A stretch of 64,000 nucleotides of DNA from Noviherbaspirillum aerium (GCF_008929045.1 NZ_VFAH01000003.1:248001-312000); one strand, 5' to 3'; shown: positions 34,408 to 46,105, counted from the stretch's first letter. Notes: generated by a model from the sequence alone, not told the origin. A program made the numbers and translations.

Positions 34408-35562
34408 TTACTTGCGCTCGCCGATGGGAACGAACTTCAGGTCTTCCGGACCGACGTAATTCGCGCTCGGACGGATGATCTTGTTGTCAATGCGCTGCTC
34501 GATGATGTGCGCGGCCCAGCCCGATGTGCGCGAGATGACGAACAGCGGGGTGAACATCGCCGTCGGCACGCCCATCATGTGATACGACACGGCCGAGAAC
34601 CAGTCGAGGTTGGGGAACATCTTCTTGATGTCCCACATCACTGTTTCCAGGCGCTCGGCGATGTCGAACATCTTGGTCGAGCCGGCTTCGTTCGACAGAT
34701 TGCGCGCCACTTCCTTGATCACCTTGTTGCGCGGATCGGAGATGGTATAGACCGGATGGCCGAAGCCGATCACGACTTCCTTGTTTTCCACGCGGCGGCG
34801 GATGTCGGCTTCCGCTTCGTCCGGATTGTCGTAGCGCTTCTGGATCTCGAATGCGACTTCATTGGCGCCGCCGTGCTTGGGACCGCGCAGCGCGCCGATG
34901 GCGCCGGTGATCGCGGAATACATGTCCGAGCCGGTGCCGGCGATGACGCGGCCGGTAAAGGTGGAGGCATTGAACTCGTGCTCCGCATACAGGATCAGCG
35001 AAGTGTGCATCGCCCTCTCCCATGACGCCGACGGTTTATGGCCATGCAGCAGGTGCAGGAAGTGGCCGCCGATGGAATCGTCGTCGGTTTCGGTCTCGAT
35101 GCGCTTGCCGTTATGGCTGAAGTGATACCAGTACAGCAGCATCGAACCCAGCGATGCCATCAGGCGATCGGCGATATCGCGCGCGCCGGGCGTGTTGTGA
35201 TCATCCTTCTCCGGCAGCACACAGCCGAGCACCGAGACGCCGGTGCGCATCACGTCCATCGGATGCGAGGACGCCGGCAGGGTTTCCAGCGCGGCCTTCA
35301 CATTGGCGGGCAGGCCGCGCAGCGACTTGAGCTTGGCCTTGTAGCCTCTCAGCTCGGCGGCATTGGGCAGCTTGCCATGCACCAGCAGGTGAGCAATCTC
35401 TTCGAATTCGCAGGCATTGGCGACATCGAGAATGTCATAGCCGCGATAGTGCAAGTCGTTGCCGGTCTTGCCGACGGTGCAGAGCGCGGTGTTGCCCGCA
35501 GTGACGCCGGACAGCGCGACGGATTTCTTCGGCTTGAAGCCTGTGGCTTGCTGATCGCTCAT
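34408..35562 (-). CDS. prpC: 2-methylcitrate synthase PrpC
   Basis: Condenses propionyl-CoA with oxaloacetate. The 384-residue citrate-synthase-family protein has the short form typical of PrpC, with [10 protein letters not shown] near 37-46, [18 protein letters not shown] near 223-240 (active-site His), [14 protein letters not shown] near 266-279 (second catalytic His), and the catalytic Asp region in the last third. The genomic position between prpB and acnD settles methylcitrate rather than citrate synthase. Confidence 0.94.
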   Translation of the reverse strand: MSDQQATGFKPKKSVALSGVTAGNTALCTVGKTGNDLHYRGYDILDVANACEFEEIAHLLVHGKLPNAAELRGYKAKLKSLRGLPANVKAALETLPASSHPMDVMRTGVSVLGCVLPEKDDHNTPGARDIADRLMASLGSMLLYWYHFSHNGKRIETETDDDSIGGHFLHLLHGHKPSASWERAMHTSLILYAEHEFNASTFTGRVIAGTGSDMYSAITGAIGALRGPKHGGANEVAFEIQKRYDNPDEAEADIRRRVENKEVVIGFGHPVYTISDPRNKVIKEVARNLSNEAGSTKMFDIAERLETVMWDIKKMFPNLDWFSAVSYHMMGVPTAMFTPLFVISRTSGWAAHIIEQRIDNKIIRPSANYVGPEDLKFVPIGERK

Positions 35563-35603
35563 ACGAAAGTCTCCAGGGAAAAGTTCTACGGTGTTGCGTT
35601 CGG

Positions 35604-36494
35604 TTATTTGGCTTTTTGCTGCGCGAACAGCGCATCGAGTTTCTGTTCGAAATCGTGGTAATTGATGCGGTCATAGAGCTCCATGCGGGTCTGCATGGTA
35701 TCGACCACGTTCTTTTGCGTGCCGTCGCGGCGGATCGCGGTGTAGACGTTTTCAGCCGCCTTGTTCATCGCGCGGAAGGCCGACAGCGGATAGAGCACCA
35801 GGCCCACATCCGCGCTCTTGAGTTCCTCGACGGTATACAGCGGCGTCGCACCGAACTCGGTGATGTTGGCCAGGACCGGCACCTTCACCGCATCGGCGAA
35901 AGTCTTGTACATCTCCAGCTTGGTGATGGCTTCCGGGAAGATCATGTCGGCCCCGGCTTCGACGCAGGCCTGGGCGCGGTCGAGCGCGGCCTCCAGGCCT
36001 TCGACGGCGAGCGCGTCGGTGCGGGCCATGATGACGAAGTTGTCATCGGTGCGGGCGTCGACCGCCGCCTTGATGCGGTCCACCATTTCCTGTTTGGAAA
36101 CGATTTCCTTGTTCGGACGATGGCCGCAGCGCTTGGCGCCGACCTGGTCTTCGATATGGATGGCCGCCGCGCCGAACTTGATCATCGACTTCACGGTGCG
36201 GGCGACGTTGAAGGCGGACGAACCGAAGCCGGTATCGACATCAACCAGCAGCGGCAGGTCGCACACGTCGGTGATGCGGCGCACGTCCGTCAGCACGTCG
36301 TCGAGATTGGAAATGCCAAGGTCGGGCAAGCCGAGCGAGCCGGCCGCCACGCCGCCGCCGGACAGGTAAATGGCACGATAACCGGCGCGCTTGGCCAGCA
36401 GGGCATGGTTGGCATTGATGGCGCCGACCACTTGCAACGGGGATTCTTCTTGGACCGCCTTGCGGAAGGCGGCGCCTGCGGAATAAACACTCAT
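35604..36494 (-). CDS. prpB: 2-methylisocitrate lyase PrpB
   Basis: Cleaves 2-methylisocitrate to pyruvate and succinate, the last step of the pathway. The 296-residue PEP-mutase/ICL-superfamily protein has [15 protein letters not shown] near 46-60, [18 protein letters not shown] near 84-101 (Mg2+-binding Asp pair), and the active-site loop [11 protein letters not shown] near 119-129 with the catalytic Cys. The ATG at 36494 has AGGTGAA upstream; an in-frame upstream extension is spurious. First gene of the prp operon, 49 bases from a sigma-54 promoter. Confidence 0.95.
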   Translation of the reverse strand: MSVYSAGAAFRKAVQEESPLQVVGAINANHALLAKRAGYRAIYLSGGGVAAGSLGLPDLGISNLDDVLTDVRRITDVCDLPLLVDVDTGFGSSAFNVARTVKSMIKFGAAAIHIEDQVGAKRCGHRPNKEIVSKQEMVDRIKAAVDARTDDNFVIMARTDALAVEGLEAALDRAQACVEAGADMIFPEAITKLEMYKTFADAVKVPVLANITEFGATPLYTVEELKSADVGLVLYPLSAFRAMNKAAENVYTAIRRDGTQKNVVDTMQTRMELYDRINYHDFEQKLDALFAQQKAK

Positions 36495-36542
36495 GGATTC
36501 ACCTAGTTGATGTTTCACGGAACTGCGTTTGCCTCATGGATT

Positions 36543-36557
36543 GCAAGGGGTGTGCCA
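36543..36557 (-). promoter_or_regulatory. Sigma-54 (-24/-12) promoter of prpBC-acnD-prpF
   Basis: The reverse strand reads TGGCAC-ACCCC-TTGC, an exact match to the -24/-12 consensus TGGCAC-N5-TTGC. It is 49 bases upstream of the prpB ATG and faces the divergent sigma-54 activator gene prpR. Confidence 0.9.
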
Positions 36558-36647
36558 ATTGGTAATGCGGCCGATATAAGAGAGAAATTCCCCTATTGCT
36601 CAAATACTTGCGGATGCCTGCTCTGATTTGCACGCATCCCGGCGCAC

Positions 36648-36693
36648 TGAAACGTTTCATTCTGCGTTACACTTGAAACGTTCCCATGAAACG
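36648..36693. promoter_or_regulatory. Candidate PrpR binding sites
   Basis: TGAAACGTTTCA at 36648-36659 is a perfect 12-base palindrome. A related array TGAAACGTT...ATGAAACG lies at 36674-36693, immediately before the prpR start. They sit about 90-140 bases upstream of the prpB sigma-54 promoter, a suitable enhancer position, and could also mediate prpR autoregulation. Known enterobacterial PrpR sites also use GTTTCAT/ATGAAAC half sites. Confidence 0.65.
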
Positions 36694-36699
36694 AGAAAC

Positions 36700-38322
<1,623 letters not shown>

Positions 38323-38334
38323 GTCGTCGGCGAA

Positions 38335-38366
38335 GTGCAACCGTGCAACCGTGCAATCGTGCAACA
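38335..38366. repeat. Four tandem 8-base repeats after prpR
   Basis: GTGCAACC, GTGCAACC, GTGCAATC and GTGCAACA run head to tail starting 13 bases after the prpR stop. A short tandem array of this kind is prone to length variation; no function is evident. Confidence 0.8.
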
Positions 38367-38424
38367 CGGATAACGGCACGTTGAACGGGCGGAAATACCC
38401 GCTCCGGGATATCATTGCCGCTGA

Positions 38425-38631
38425 ATGTCTTCCGCCCTTTCTTTCATGCAAAACAAGTCCCGCCCCGACACCCCTTGTGTTGCCGTTTGTTCAACCACCT
38501 TCGATGATGTCTGCCGCGGCTGCGGCCGCACTGTGGCGGAGGTCGCCAACTGGGTGTTCATGACGGAAGAGGAAAAGGAAAAGGTCTGGATGCGCATCAC
38601 CGCGGAGGGCTATCCGCGCCGCCAGTCGTGA
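38425..38631 (+). CDS. DUF1289 family small cysteine-rich protein
   Basis: A 68-residue protein with the DUF1289 cysteine pattern CVAVC-x8-CRGCGRT followed by VAEVANW and MTEEEKEKVWMRI. Four closely spaced cysteines suggest metal binding, but no function is established for the family. Two in-frame ATGs (38425 and 38446) are possible; neither has a clear Shine-Dalgarno. It lies between prpR and the convergent cardiolipin synthase gene. Confidence 0.8.
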   Translation: MSSALSFMQNKSRPDTPCVAVCSTTFDDVCRGCGRTVAEVANWVFMTEEEKEKVWMRITAEGYPRRQS

Positions 38632-38669
38632 ATTCGTGATGCATCAACGGCTTGATCGATAATTGCCAC

Positions 38670-39950
38670 CTATAGCTGCTTCCCCAGCAGCGACATCGCA
38701 TGTTCGAACAGCTTTTCCTGCAGCGGCCGTGATTTCCATTCTTCCAGCGTGACGCGGCGGGAACGGGCCAGATCCTGCTCGAACTCCCTGCTCATCTCTT
38801 CCGCAAACTTCTTGTCGTAGATGTTGAGATTGGCCTCGTCATTGAGCCTGAAAGAACGGTTGTCGAAATTGGTCGAGCCGGTGGAGACGAGGTAACCGTC
38901 GACGATCATGATCTTGCAGTGAAACATCGTCGGCTGGTATTCATAGATCTCGATCCCCGCTTCCAGCAGTTCTCCCCAGCGTGCCCGCGACGCCCGGCGC
39001 ACCACTTCGGTATCGATGTGTTCTCCCGGCGTGATGATGCGTATCTTCACGCCGCGCCTGGCGGCCGCGACGAGAGCCTGGATAGCCAGTTCATCAGGCA
39101 CGAAATAGGAATTCGCCAGCAGGATGGTTTCGCGGGACGATGCGATCGAGAGCAGGTACATCAGGTGCATGCTTTCGCTGCCGCCGGTTGGTGAACTGCT
39201 GAACATCTGGGCCGGGATCGTCCCTGTAGGCTCGATATGCGGAAAGTATTCCGATGCATGCAGGACGCGGCCGTTGGCCTTGATCCAGTTATCGAGAAAC
39301 ACCGCCTGAAATTCCGACACGGCAGGCCCTTCGACGCGGAAATGCGAGTCGCGCCAGTGGTCCTTGTCCTCCGCGTTGCCGTCCCAATGATCGGCGATGC
39401 CGACGCCGCCGGTGAAGGCAACCTGTCCATCGACGATCAGCAGCTTGCGATGCGTGCGGTTGTTCATGCGCGTAAGGTTCGCCCAGTGCGGCTGATGATA
39501 GCGTTCGACTTCTACGCCGCTATCGCGCAGCAGGGCAAGCATGTCTTCATCCATCTTGGCGCTTCCGATCCAGTCAAGCAGCACATGCACTTTCACTCCC
39601 GAACGCGCGCGTTCGCTCAAGGCTTCGACGAAAGCCTTGCCGATATGGCCGGACCAGTAGATGTAGGTTTCGAAGGTGATGGTTTTCTTCGCGGAACGGA
39701 TCGCCGCCAGCATCGAAGGAAAGATCTCGCGGCCGTTCTCCAGATGTTCAACCCGGTTGCCTTCCATGATGGTCGGGCCAAGCAGCACGCCCATCGAGCG
39801 CAGAAACTGCGGATCCGTAACCGCGTACAGGCTTTCGATCTGTGTCTCGATCTTCTTCTCACCCTCGTTGAGATTGGCAATGAGGATGGTGACGATGGCT
39901 GTGAGCGCGATCGCAATGATGATGTGGATTATGCTGAAATGCTTTTTCAC
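38670..39950 (-). CDS. Cardiolipin synthase-like phospholipase D family protein
   Basis: Membrane-anchored PLD-superfamily enzyme expected to join phosphatidyl groups into cardiolipin. The 426-residue product (from the GTG at 39950) starts with one membrane helix (about 3-25). Its two HKD motifs are THRKLLIVDGQ near 189-199 and FHCKIMIVDG near 350-359, each followed by GSTN- or GGVG-type glycines. AGGGGGCG six bases upstream favours this GTG; a further GTG at 40028 would add 26 low-complexity residues. Closest in layout to ClsB-type enzymes. Stand-alone gene. Confidence 0.85.
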   Translation of the reverse strand: MKKHFSIIHIIIAIALTAIVTILIANLNEGEKKIETQIESLYAVTDPQFLRSMGVLLGPTIMEGNRVEHLENGREIFPSMLAAIRSAKKTITFETYIYWSGHIGKAFVEALSERARSGVKVHVLLDWIGSAKMDEDMLALLRDSGVEVERYHQPHWANLTRMNNRTHRKLLIVDGQVAFTGGVGIADHWDGNAEDKDHWRDSHFRVEGPAVSEFQAVFLDNWIKANGRVLHASEYFPHIEPTGTIPAQMFSSSPTGGSESMHLMYLLSIASSRETILLANSYFVPDELAIQALVAAARRGVKIRIITPGEHIDTEVVRRASRARWGELLEAGIEIYEYQPTMFHCKIMIVDGYLVSTGSTNFDNRSFRLNDEANLNIYDKKFAEEMSREFEQDLARSRRVTLEEWKSRPLQEKLFEHAMSLLGKQL

Positions 39951-40275
39951 CTGTCCGCCCCCTGATGGCGCGCAGGAATTGCCGCCGGCAGCGCTTGACC
40001 CCGTGCTGCCTGACACATTGCGCAGCACGGCATCCGCTATTGTTCCAATACAGCAAAAAGCTGTTCGGCTATGTTATTCCTTGCGTCAATGCGCGGTCTT
40101 GCGCTGGATAAAGCTTCATGCTGGTGCGTGCACCGGTCCAATAAGGAGCAGCGCACCGCAAAAGCGCAAAAGGCAAGGGAAAGCAAAGCGGGATGGGAAG
40201 ACGGGGCGGCAGTGAGATGCGCCCCGCCCGGCAGGTCTGAATTGATCCGGATGCCGACGGCCGACGGGGACTTCG

Positions 40276-41883
40276 TTACTCGTCCTTTGCGCCGTCAATG
40301 CCCAGTTCGTGAATCTTCCTGGTGATGGTATTGCGCCCGATGCCAAGGCGGATCGCGGCATCGTTCTTGCGGCCATGCGTATGCTTCAGCGCCGTCTTGA
40401 TCAGCGCGGATTCAAACTGGCGGCCGAGAGCATCCATGACTTCCGGCTGGCCCGCCGCCAGCATGCTGGCGGCTTCCGATTCGAGCAGGGCAATCCAGCC
40501 GGCCTTGTCCGCGCCGTTGCCGGCAACACCGGGTGCATGGCTATTGAGCGGATGGTGCATCGGCGCGGCAGGAACATAGGCGCCCGCACTGAATTGCGGA
40601 CCGGTCGATGCGGAATCCGGGAGCGCCGCTGCGGGCAGCTGGGGCTGCGCAGGCATAGGCGTGGGGGGCATCGAAGGCGTTGAGGGCACCGAGGCGATGC
40701 CTGCCGTCAGCGGTGGCGGGACATATTCCTGTCCATGGGTAAGGTCATGCGGCAGATCCTTGATTTCCACCGTCTGCCCCGGCGCCATCACCGTGATCCA
40801 GTTGCACAGGTTTTCCAGCTGACGCACGTTGCCAGGCAGTTCCAGGCTGGAGAGGAATTGCATCGCGCTCTCCGACATGCGCTTGGCTTCGACGCCCAAC
40901 TGCTTGGCGCTTTGCGCCAGGAAGTGGCGCGTCAAAAGGGGGATATCCTCGCGCCTCTCCCTCAAGCTGGGCAGGCGCAGCCGGATCACATTGAGGCGGT
41001 GATACAAGTCTTCCCGGAACAGCCCTTCCTTGACGCGCTGCTCCAGATTCTGGTGCGTGGCAGCGATGACGCGCACATTCGCTTTCAGCGGCTGATGCCC
41101 GCCGACGCGATAGAAATGCCCATCCGAGAGCACACGCAGCAGGCGTGTCTGCAGGTCGAAAGGCATGTCGCCGATTTCATCGAGGAACAGCGTGCCGTTT
41201 TCCGCCTGCTCGAAGCGCCCCCGCCGCGTTGCCTGCGCGCCGGTGAATGCGCCCCGCTCATGCCCGAACAGTTCGGATTCGAGCAGGTCTTTCGGAATGG
41301 CGGCGGTGTTGAGGGCGATATAGGGCTGCGCCGCGCGCGGACTGTGCTTGTGCAGCGCGCGTGCCACCAGTTCCTTGCCCGATCCCGATTCACCGGTGAT
41401 CAGCACCGTCACATTCGATTGCGAAAGACGGCCGATGGCGCGGAACACATCCTGCATCGCGGGAGCCTGCCCGAGAATCTCGGGCGTTTCGGCCGACACC
41501 TGTTCGACGCCGGATTCGCGCAGGCTTTCTTCAAGTGCGCGGCGAATCAGCTCGACTGCCTTGTCGATGTCGAAAGGCTTGGCGAGATACTCGAAAGCAC
41601 CGCCCTGAAAGGCGGCGACGGCGGAGTCCAGATCGGAGAACGCGGTGATGACGATGACAGGCAGCCCCGGATACTTGGCCTTGACTGCCTGGAGCAGTTC
41701 AAGGCCCGATTCCCCCGGCATGCGGATATCGGAAACCAGGACCTGCGGCACGCTGGTCTGCAGGGCGTCGAGCGCCTCCCGCGCATTGGGAAAACTTTTG
41801 GTAGCGAGATTTTCGCGGGCGAGGGCCTTCTCCAGCACCCAGCGAATTGATTCATCGTCGTCGACAATCCAGATTGGCTTCAT
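40276..41883 (-). CDS. ntrC: Nitrogen response regulator NtrC (GlnG)
   Basis: Sigma-54 activator of nitrogen-regulated promoters. The 535-residue product has a receiver domain with phospho-acceptor Asp52 (LVSDIRMPG). The AAA+ domain carries GESGSGKE near 165-172, the [16 protein letters not shown] loop near 205-220 and Walker [10 protein letters not shown]. An unusually long Pro/Ala/Ser-rich linker (about 390-470) precedes a Fis-type [25 protein letters not shown], near the C-terminus. It follows ntrB by 60 bases on the same strand, downstream of glnA, the classic glnA-ntrB-ntrC order. Confidence 0.94.
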   Translation of the reverse strand: MKPIWIVDDDESIRWVLEKALARENLATKSFPNAREALDALQTSVPQVLVSDIRMPGESGLELLQAVKAKYPGLPVIVITAFSDLDSAVAAFQGGAFEYLAKPFDIDKAVELIRRALEESLRESGVEQVSAETPEILGQAPAMQDVFRAIGRLSQSNVTVLITGESGSGKELVARALHKHSPRAAQPYIALNTAAIPKDLLESELFGHERGAFTGAQATRRGRFEQAENGTLFLDEIGDMPFDLQTRLLRVLSDGHFYRVGGHQPLKANVRVIAATHQNLEQRVKEGLFREDLYHRLNVIRLRLPSLRERREDIPLLTRHFLAQSAKQLGVEAKRMSESAMQFLSSLELPGNVRQLENLCNWITVMAPGQTVEIKDLPHDLTHGQEYVPPPLTAGIASVPSTPSMPPTPMPAQPQLPAAALPDSASTGPQFSAGAYVPAAPMHHPLNSHAPGVAGNGADKAGWIALLESEAASMLAAGQPEVMDALGRQFESALIKTALKHTHGRKNDAAIRLGIGRNTITRKIHELGIDGAKDE

Positions 41884-41943
41884 ATAGTCTTATGCGTTTC
41901 GCATGGCAAGGCATTAATCAAAGCCGGCCCCGATCATTCGGAC

Positions 41944-43026
41944 TCAAGGCAACGGTATCAAAATCCTGAAGTCGGTGCATCCCGGTTTGCTTGTGCATTC
42001 GATCACTCCCATGTGCTGCTGAACGAATGTCTGCGCAAGCGTCAGACCCAATCCGCTTCCGCCCTCTCGTCCCGATACCAGCGGATAAAAGATGCGGTCC
42101 TGGATATCCGGCGGGATGCCCGGTCCATTGTCGATAATATGCAAGTCTAATGCCAGCCTGTAACGAATCTTCGCGAGCGTCACCTGCCGCGCCACCCGGG
42201 TCTGCAATGTGATCTGCGCACCGCCGTCCCTGATCTGCTGCGACAGGGCCTGCGCCGCATTGTGCGTGATGTTCAGCACGGCCTGGATCAGCTGCTCCTT
42301 GTCACCGCGGAATTCCGGCACCGACAGATCGTAATCGCGCTTGATGGTCAGGCCCTGCGGGAATTCGGCCACGATCAGGCTGCGCACCCGCTCGCAGACT
42401 TCATGGATGTTCACATCGCCGACGATATGCGGCCGCCTGTGCGGCGCCAGCAGGCGATCGACCAGTGTCTGCAGTCGATCGGCTTCCTTGATGATCACCT
42501 GCGTGTATTCGCGCAGCTCCTTCAACTGCCGCTCCGGCAGCTCGAATTCCAGCAACTGGGCCGCGCCCCGGATGCCGCCGAGCGGGTTCTTGATTTCATG
42601 CGCCAGATTGCGGATGAGCTCCTTGTTCGCCTGGCTCTGGTCGAGCAGCCGCTCTTCGCGGTCGAGCTTGAGCTGCTGAACGTTTTCCCGCAGCTCGATG
42701 AGCACCGGCATCTCGGGATTGTCGACAGCGGTGACAATCACATGCACCTGCAGGGCTTCGCGCCCCGCACGCTCCAGGGTCAGATCCAGACGCTTGTCGG
42801 CGAAACGATGCTGGACAGCTTCTTCGAAAACCTCGGCGAGATGATCGCCGTTCAGAAAAAGATCGCCAAGCCGTTGCGACATCAGCGCCTTGACCGAACT
42901 TTCAAACAGATTTTCGGCAGCGGCATTGGCATAGACAATACGGCTACCGGGATCGAGGATGATGACTGCCGACGACAGCAGTTCAAGTCCTTCGAGTGAA
43001 TTGCGGGGAGTGGATTTGGGAGTCAT
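41944..43026 (-). CDS. ntrB: Nitrogen regulation sensor kinase NtrB (GlnL)
   Basis: A 360-residue soluble histidine kinase/phosphatase acting on NtrC and controlled by PII. A PAS domain occupies about 10-110, the phospho-accepting His143 lies in NLAHEIKNPLGGIRGAAQLLE, and the HATPase domain has NITHNAAQA (N box), IDNGPGIPPDIQDRIFYPLVSGREGGSGLGL (G1, F and G2 region) near 300-330. No membrane segment. A terminator hairpin sits directly before its ATG, so ntrBC probably has its own or a read-through transcript. Confidence 0.94.
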   Translation of the reverse strand: MTPKSTPRNSLEGLELLSSAVIILDPGSRIVYANAAAENLFESSVKALMSQRLGDLFLNGDHLAEVFEEAVQHRFADKRLDLTLERAGREALQVHVIVTAVDNPEMPVLIELRENVQQLKLDREERLLDQSQANKELIRNLAHEIKNPLGGIRGAAQLLEFELPERQLKELREYTQVIIKEADRLQTLVDRLLAPHRRPHIVGDVNIHEVCERVRSLIVAEFPQGLTIKRDYDLSVPEFRGDKEQLIQAVLNITHNAAQALSQQIRDGGAQITLQTRVARQVTLAKIRYRLALDLHIIDNGPGIPPDIQDRIFYPLVSGREGGSGLGLTLAQTFVQQHMGVIECTSKPGCTDFRILIPLP

Positions 43027-43028
43027 TT

Positions 43029-43057
43029 AAAAATTAAGGGCTGCATCAGCAGCCCTT
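43029..43057 (-). terminator. Rho-independent terminator between the DUF4124-like gene and ntrB
   Basis: The reverse strand shows a 9-base perfect stem AAGGGCTGC/GCAGCCCTT with a TGAT loop followed by AATTTTTAA. The T-run ends at the ntrB start codon. Confidence 0.75.
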
Positions 43058-43113
43058 GTCATGCAAACACCATACCTGAAGAACCCTTTGCTGCGGTGAA
43101 GCAGCGGCGATCG

Positions 43114-43614
43114 CTATTTCAGGTTGCCAATCTCACGCCGAAGCGCTTCGATATTCTTTTCCGTGCGGCCGATATCTTCCTTCATCGCCGCAACCCGCTC
43201 CTGATACCTGGCGAAGTTGCGCTCGTCGCCGCGGCGCTCCGGCTCGCCATTGTTGAAGTCCTTCTTCAGACTGGCAAGCTTCTGTTCTTCGCTGCGCATT
43301 TCGTCGAGCAGGATCTGGCGGCGGTCATTATCCCGGGTTTTCTGGGTATCGCTGTCGACGCGCGGAAAGTCGGACGGCGAGTTGGACGGCTTGGCTGCTG
43401 CCGTCGTCTGCACCACAGGCTTGCGCGCCGCCGAGGGCGGTGCAGGAATCATCGTAATCCCTGGCAGATCGATTTTCTTGCAGCCCTTGGTCAGGCCGGT
43501 GTTCTTGTATTCCTTCTTGCCGGTTTCATCAACGCAGAGAAAGACTTCGCTTTGTGCCGCCGTATGTCCGGAAATGCCTGCAAACAGCAGCAGGCCTAAA
43601 AATTGTTGTTTCAT
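43114..43614 (-). CDS. Secreted DUF4124-like protein with C-terminal coiled coil
   Basis: A 166-residue exported protein. The signal peptide (about 1-20, MKQQFLGLLLFAGISGHTAA) is followed by a short EVFLCVDETGKKEYKNT segment resembling the DUF4124 fold, with a second Cys at GCKKID. A proline-rich linker leads to a charged coiled coil (about 95-166, many Glu/Arg/Lys with Leu spacing). Its position between glnA and ntrB in many betaproteobacterial genomes is familiar, but no function is known to me. It ends before a terminator adjoining ntrB. Confidence 0.75.
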   Translation of the reverse strand: MKQQFLGLLLFAGISGHTAAQSEVFLCVDETGKKEYKNTGLTKGCKKIDLPGITMIPAPPSAARKPVVQTTAAAKPSNSPSDFPRVDSDTQKTRDNDRRQILLDEMRSEEQKLASLKKDFNNGEPERRGDERNFARYQERVAAMKEDIGRTEKNIEALRREIGNLK

Positions 43615-43721
43615 AATCTTTCTGTATAAGAACAGTAAAGGCAGGAGTAAGTTTAGTATGAGAAACACGCCTTTACAAACGTTCGATTCAGAACCTCTTA
43701 TAGCACAACAGTTCCTGGAAA

Positions 43722-43752
43722 CAAAAAAGGGAAGGCCTAAGCCTTCCCTTTC
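43722..43752 (-). terminator. Rho-independent terminator after glnA
   Basis: The reverse strand reads AAGGGAAGGC, short loop, GCCTTCCC and then six T residues. It is located about 70 bases past the glnA stop. Confidence 0.88.
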
Positions 43753-43819
43753 ATACAACACTTACCGCTGACATTTGCAGCGCCCGCCGAACTCACGGCG
43801 TTGCAATCAGCGTGGCTGA

Positions 43820-45235
43820 TTACAGCGAGTAGTACATGTCGAACTCGATCGGATGAGTCGTCATGCGGAAGCGCTGGACTTCCTGCATCTTCAGCTCCAT
43901 GTAAGCGTCGATCATGGTGTCGCTGAATACGCCGCCGCGTGTCAGGAACTCGCGGTCCTTGTCGAGATACTCGAGCGCCTGTTCGAGCGACGAGCAGACG
44001 GTCGGGATCAGCTTGTCTTCTTCCGGCGGCAGATGGTACAGATCCTTCGATGCTGCCTCGCCCGGATGAATCTTGTTCTGAACGCCGTCCAGACCGGCCA
44101 TCATCAGTGCGGAGAAGCAGAGGTACGGGTTCGACAGCGGATCCGGGAAGCGCGCTTCCACGCGGCGGCCCTTCGGATTTGCGACGTGCGGAATACGGAT
44201 GGAAGCGGAGCGGTTCTTGGCCGAGTAAGCCAGCTTGACCGGTGCTTCAAAACCAGGAACCAGACGCTTGTAGGAGTTGGTGCCCGGGTTGGTGATCGCG
44301 TTCAGCGCACGTGCATGCTTGATGATGCCGCCGATGTAGTACAGCGCGAAATCGGACAGGCCGGCATAGCCGTCGCCTGCGAACAGGTTCTGGCCGTCTT
44401 TCCAGATCGACTGGTGAACGTGCATGCCCGAACCGTTGTCGCCAACCAGCGGCTTCGGCATGAAGGTTGCGGTCTTGCCGTAGGTGTGGGCGACATTCCA
44501 GATCACGTACTTCATGTTCTGCGTCCAGTCGGCACGCTCGACCAGCGTCGAGAACTTCGTACCCAGTTCATTCTGGCCTGCGCCTGCGACTTCGTGATGG
44601 TGAACTTCGACCGGGATGCCCATGGCTTCGAGAATCAGGGACATTTCCGAGCGCATGTCCTGGAAGCTGTCGACCGGGGGAACCGGGAAGTAGCCGCCCT
44701 TGACGGTCGGGCGATGGCCGGTATTGCCGCCTTCGAGATCCTTGCCTGTGCTCCATGACGCTTCTTCGGAATTGATCTTGACGAAGCAGCCGGACATGTC
44801 AACTTTCCAGCGGACGCTGTCGAAGATGAAGAACTCGGGTTCCGGGCCGAAGTAGGCGGTGTCGCCGAGGCCGGAAGACTTCAGATAGGCCTCAGCGCGC
44901 TTGGCGATGGAGCGCGGATCGCGGTCATAGCCCTTGCCGTCTGCGGGTTCGATGACGTCACACTGCATGAACAGCGTGGTCTCTTCCATGAAGGGATCGA
45001 TGTTGGCTGTGTTCGGATCGGGAATCAGCAGCATGTCAGAAGCTTCGATACCCTTCCAGCCGGCGATGGAGGAACCGTCGAATGCATGGCCTGCTTCGAA
45101 TTTGTCCATACCGAACTGGGAAACGGGAACAGTAACGTGCTGCTCCTTGCCTCGGGTGTCTGCAAAACGAAAATCAACGAACTTGACTTCGTTGTCTTTC
45201 GCCATCTTCAAGACCTCTGCGGCCGTACGTGCCAT
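43820..45235 (-). CDS. glnA: Glutamine synthetase type I, GlnA
   Basis: Makes glutamine from glutamate, ammonium and ATP. The 471-residue dodecameric GSI has FDGSSIAGW near 52-60, EPEFFIFD near 132-139, the metal and glutamate site [10 protein letters not shown] near 267-276, and the adenylylation loop with Tyr400 in [10 protein letters not shown]. The tyrosine and length mark the GSI-beta class controlled by adenylylation. Upstream a sigma-54 promoter and NtrC sites indicate induction under nitrogen limitation; ntrB-ntrC lie downstream. Confidence 0.97.
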   Translation of the reverse strand: MARTAAEVLKMAKDNEVKFVDFRFADTRGKEQHVTVPVSQFGMDKFEAGHAFDGSSIAGWKGIEASDMLLIPDPNTANIDPFMEETTLFMQCDVIEPADGKGYDRDPRSIAKRAEAYLKSSGLGDTAYFGPEPEFFIFDSVRWKVDMSGCFVKINSEEASWSTGKDLEGGNTGHRPTVKGGYFPVPPVDSFQDMRSEMSLILEAMGIPVEVHHHEVAGAGQNELGTKFSTLVERADWTQNMKYVIWNVAHTYGKTATFMPKPLVGDNGSGMHVHQSIWKDGQNLFAGDGYAGLSDFALYYIGGIIKHARALNAITNPGTNSYKRLVPGFEAPVKLAYSAKNRSASIRIPHVANPKGRRVEARFPDPLSNPYLCFSALMMAGLDGVQNKIHPGEAASKDLYHLPPEEDKLIPTVCSSLEQALEYLDKDREFLTRGGVFSDTMIDAYMELKMQEVQRFRMTTHPIEFDMYYSL

Positions 45236-45370
45236 GCGAATCTCCTAAAATGAGCTAATTGATGCGGTGGTTATGCAATTGGGTTGAGCCGATTGAGCCG
45301 ACTGTGTTCACCGTAACGCGAAGGCCGCGGCACACATCGAAGTGGGACCAGAACTCAGCCCGCAATGATA

Positions 45371-45385
45371 GCAGATTCCATGCCA
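45371..45385 (-). promoter_or_regulatory. Candidate sigma-54 promoter of glnA
   Basis: The reverse strand reads TGGCAT-GGAAT-CTGC, keeping the invariant GG (-24) and GC (-12) at correct spacing, with two deviations from TGGCAC-N5-TTGC. It lies 136 bases before the glnA ATG and downstream of NtrC-like sites. Confidence 0.65.
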
Positions 45386-45490
45386 TCAACTTGAGAAATC
45401 ACAAACCCGCCGCACCCGCATGAAGCAGGCTAAATAGCGAAAATAGTGCGCATTTGTAAGCTTTTTCCCAACAAAAACGCAGCAACGCAA

Positions 45491-45577
45491 CTCACCAAAA
45501 AAGTGCAGCTCAAGGTTATCGCACCACATTGGTGATCTACGATTTTCACGCTCGATTTTTTGCACATTATTGGTGCG
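45491..45577. promoter_or_regulatory. Three NtrC-binding-site-like dyads upstream of glnA
   Basis: Matches to the NtrC dyad TGCACCA-N3-TGGTGCA lie at 45561-45577 (TGCACATTATTGGTGCG), 45520-45536 (CGCACCACATTGGTGAT) and, weaker, 45491-45507. They are about 110-200 bases upstream of the -24/-12 element, as expected for an NtrC enhancer. The 417-base gap between glnA and the rhodanese gene contains nothing else I can support. Confidence 0.75.
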
Positions 45578-45652
45578 TCGTTTGATCGGTCCGACGGCGG
45601 CTTGATTGGCTAAAATAGCAAACATTCCTTTCTACTATTTAGGCCGAACATC

Positions 45653-46105
45653 ATGGATATCCTCACGCAAGCCCGCGAACGCGGGCAGGAAAATACTTTG
45701 CCATATGCCGGTGCGGTCACGCCGGCGGAAGCATACGAGCTGCTGCGCTCCGATCCAACAGTGAAGCTCATTGACGTACGCACGAATGCGGAACGCGACT
45801 GGGTGGGACGGGTAGCGATTCCGGAAACCCAGCATGCGGCCGTCCAATGGAATACCTATCCCGGCAGTGTGCAGAACCCCGCGTTTCTGGAAGAGCTGTC
45901 CCGGGTCGCCGACAAGGAGGAAGTACTGCTCTTTCTATGCCGCTCGGGAGTGCGTTCGCGCCATGCCGCGAAGCTGGCCACTGAAAACGGCTATGCCCAC
46001 TGCTTCGACATTCTTGAAGGATTCGAAGGCGACAAGGATGCGGATGGACACCGCAAGACCGTCGGCGGCTGGTGCAAGGCGGGCCTGCCCTGGACGGGCG
46101 CCTGA
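45653..46105 (+). CDS. Rhodanese-domain protein
   Basis: A 150-residue single rhodanese domain. The catalytic loop is FLCRSGVRSRHAA with Cys96; LIDVRTNAERDWVGRVAIP near 39-57 is the first conserved region, and EGFEGDKDADGHRKTVGGWCKAGLPW is the C-terminal block. It likely transfers sulfane sulfur or acts as a persulfide carrier; the acceptor is unknown. Divergent from glnA and convergent with the TAXI gene. Confidence 0.88.
   Translation: MDILTQARERGQENTLPYAGAVTPAEAYELLRSDPTVKLIDVRTNAERDWVGRVAIPETQHAAVQWNTYPGSVQNPAFLEELSRVADKEEVLLFLCRSGVRSRHAAKLATENGYAHCFDILEGFEGDKDADGHRKTVGGWCKAGLPWTGA

Noticed and set aside
36628-36699. Longer prpR starting at TTG 36628
   Set aside because: The added residues show no similarity to PrpR sensor domains and would run across the candidate PrpR operators.
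40125-40275. CGGGGCG/CGCCCCG hairpin after ntrC as a terminator
   Set aside because: Stem is short and followed only by TCTTCCC, not a T-run.
45386-45625. 79-codon reverse frame upstream of glnA
   Set aside because: Covers the sigma-54 and NtrC control region, has no ribosome site and an implausible composition.
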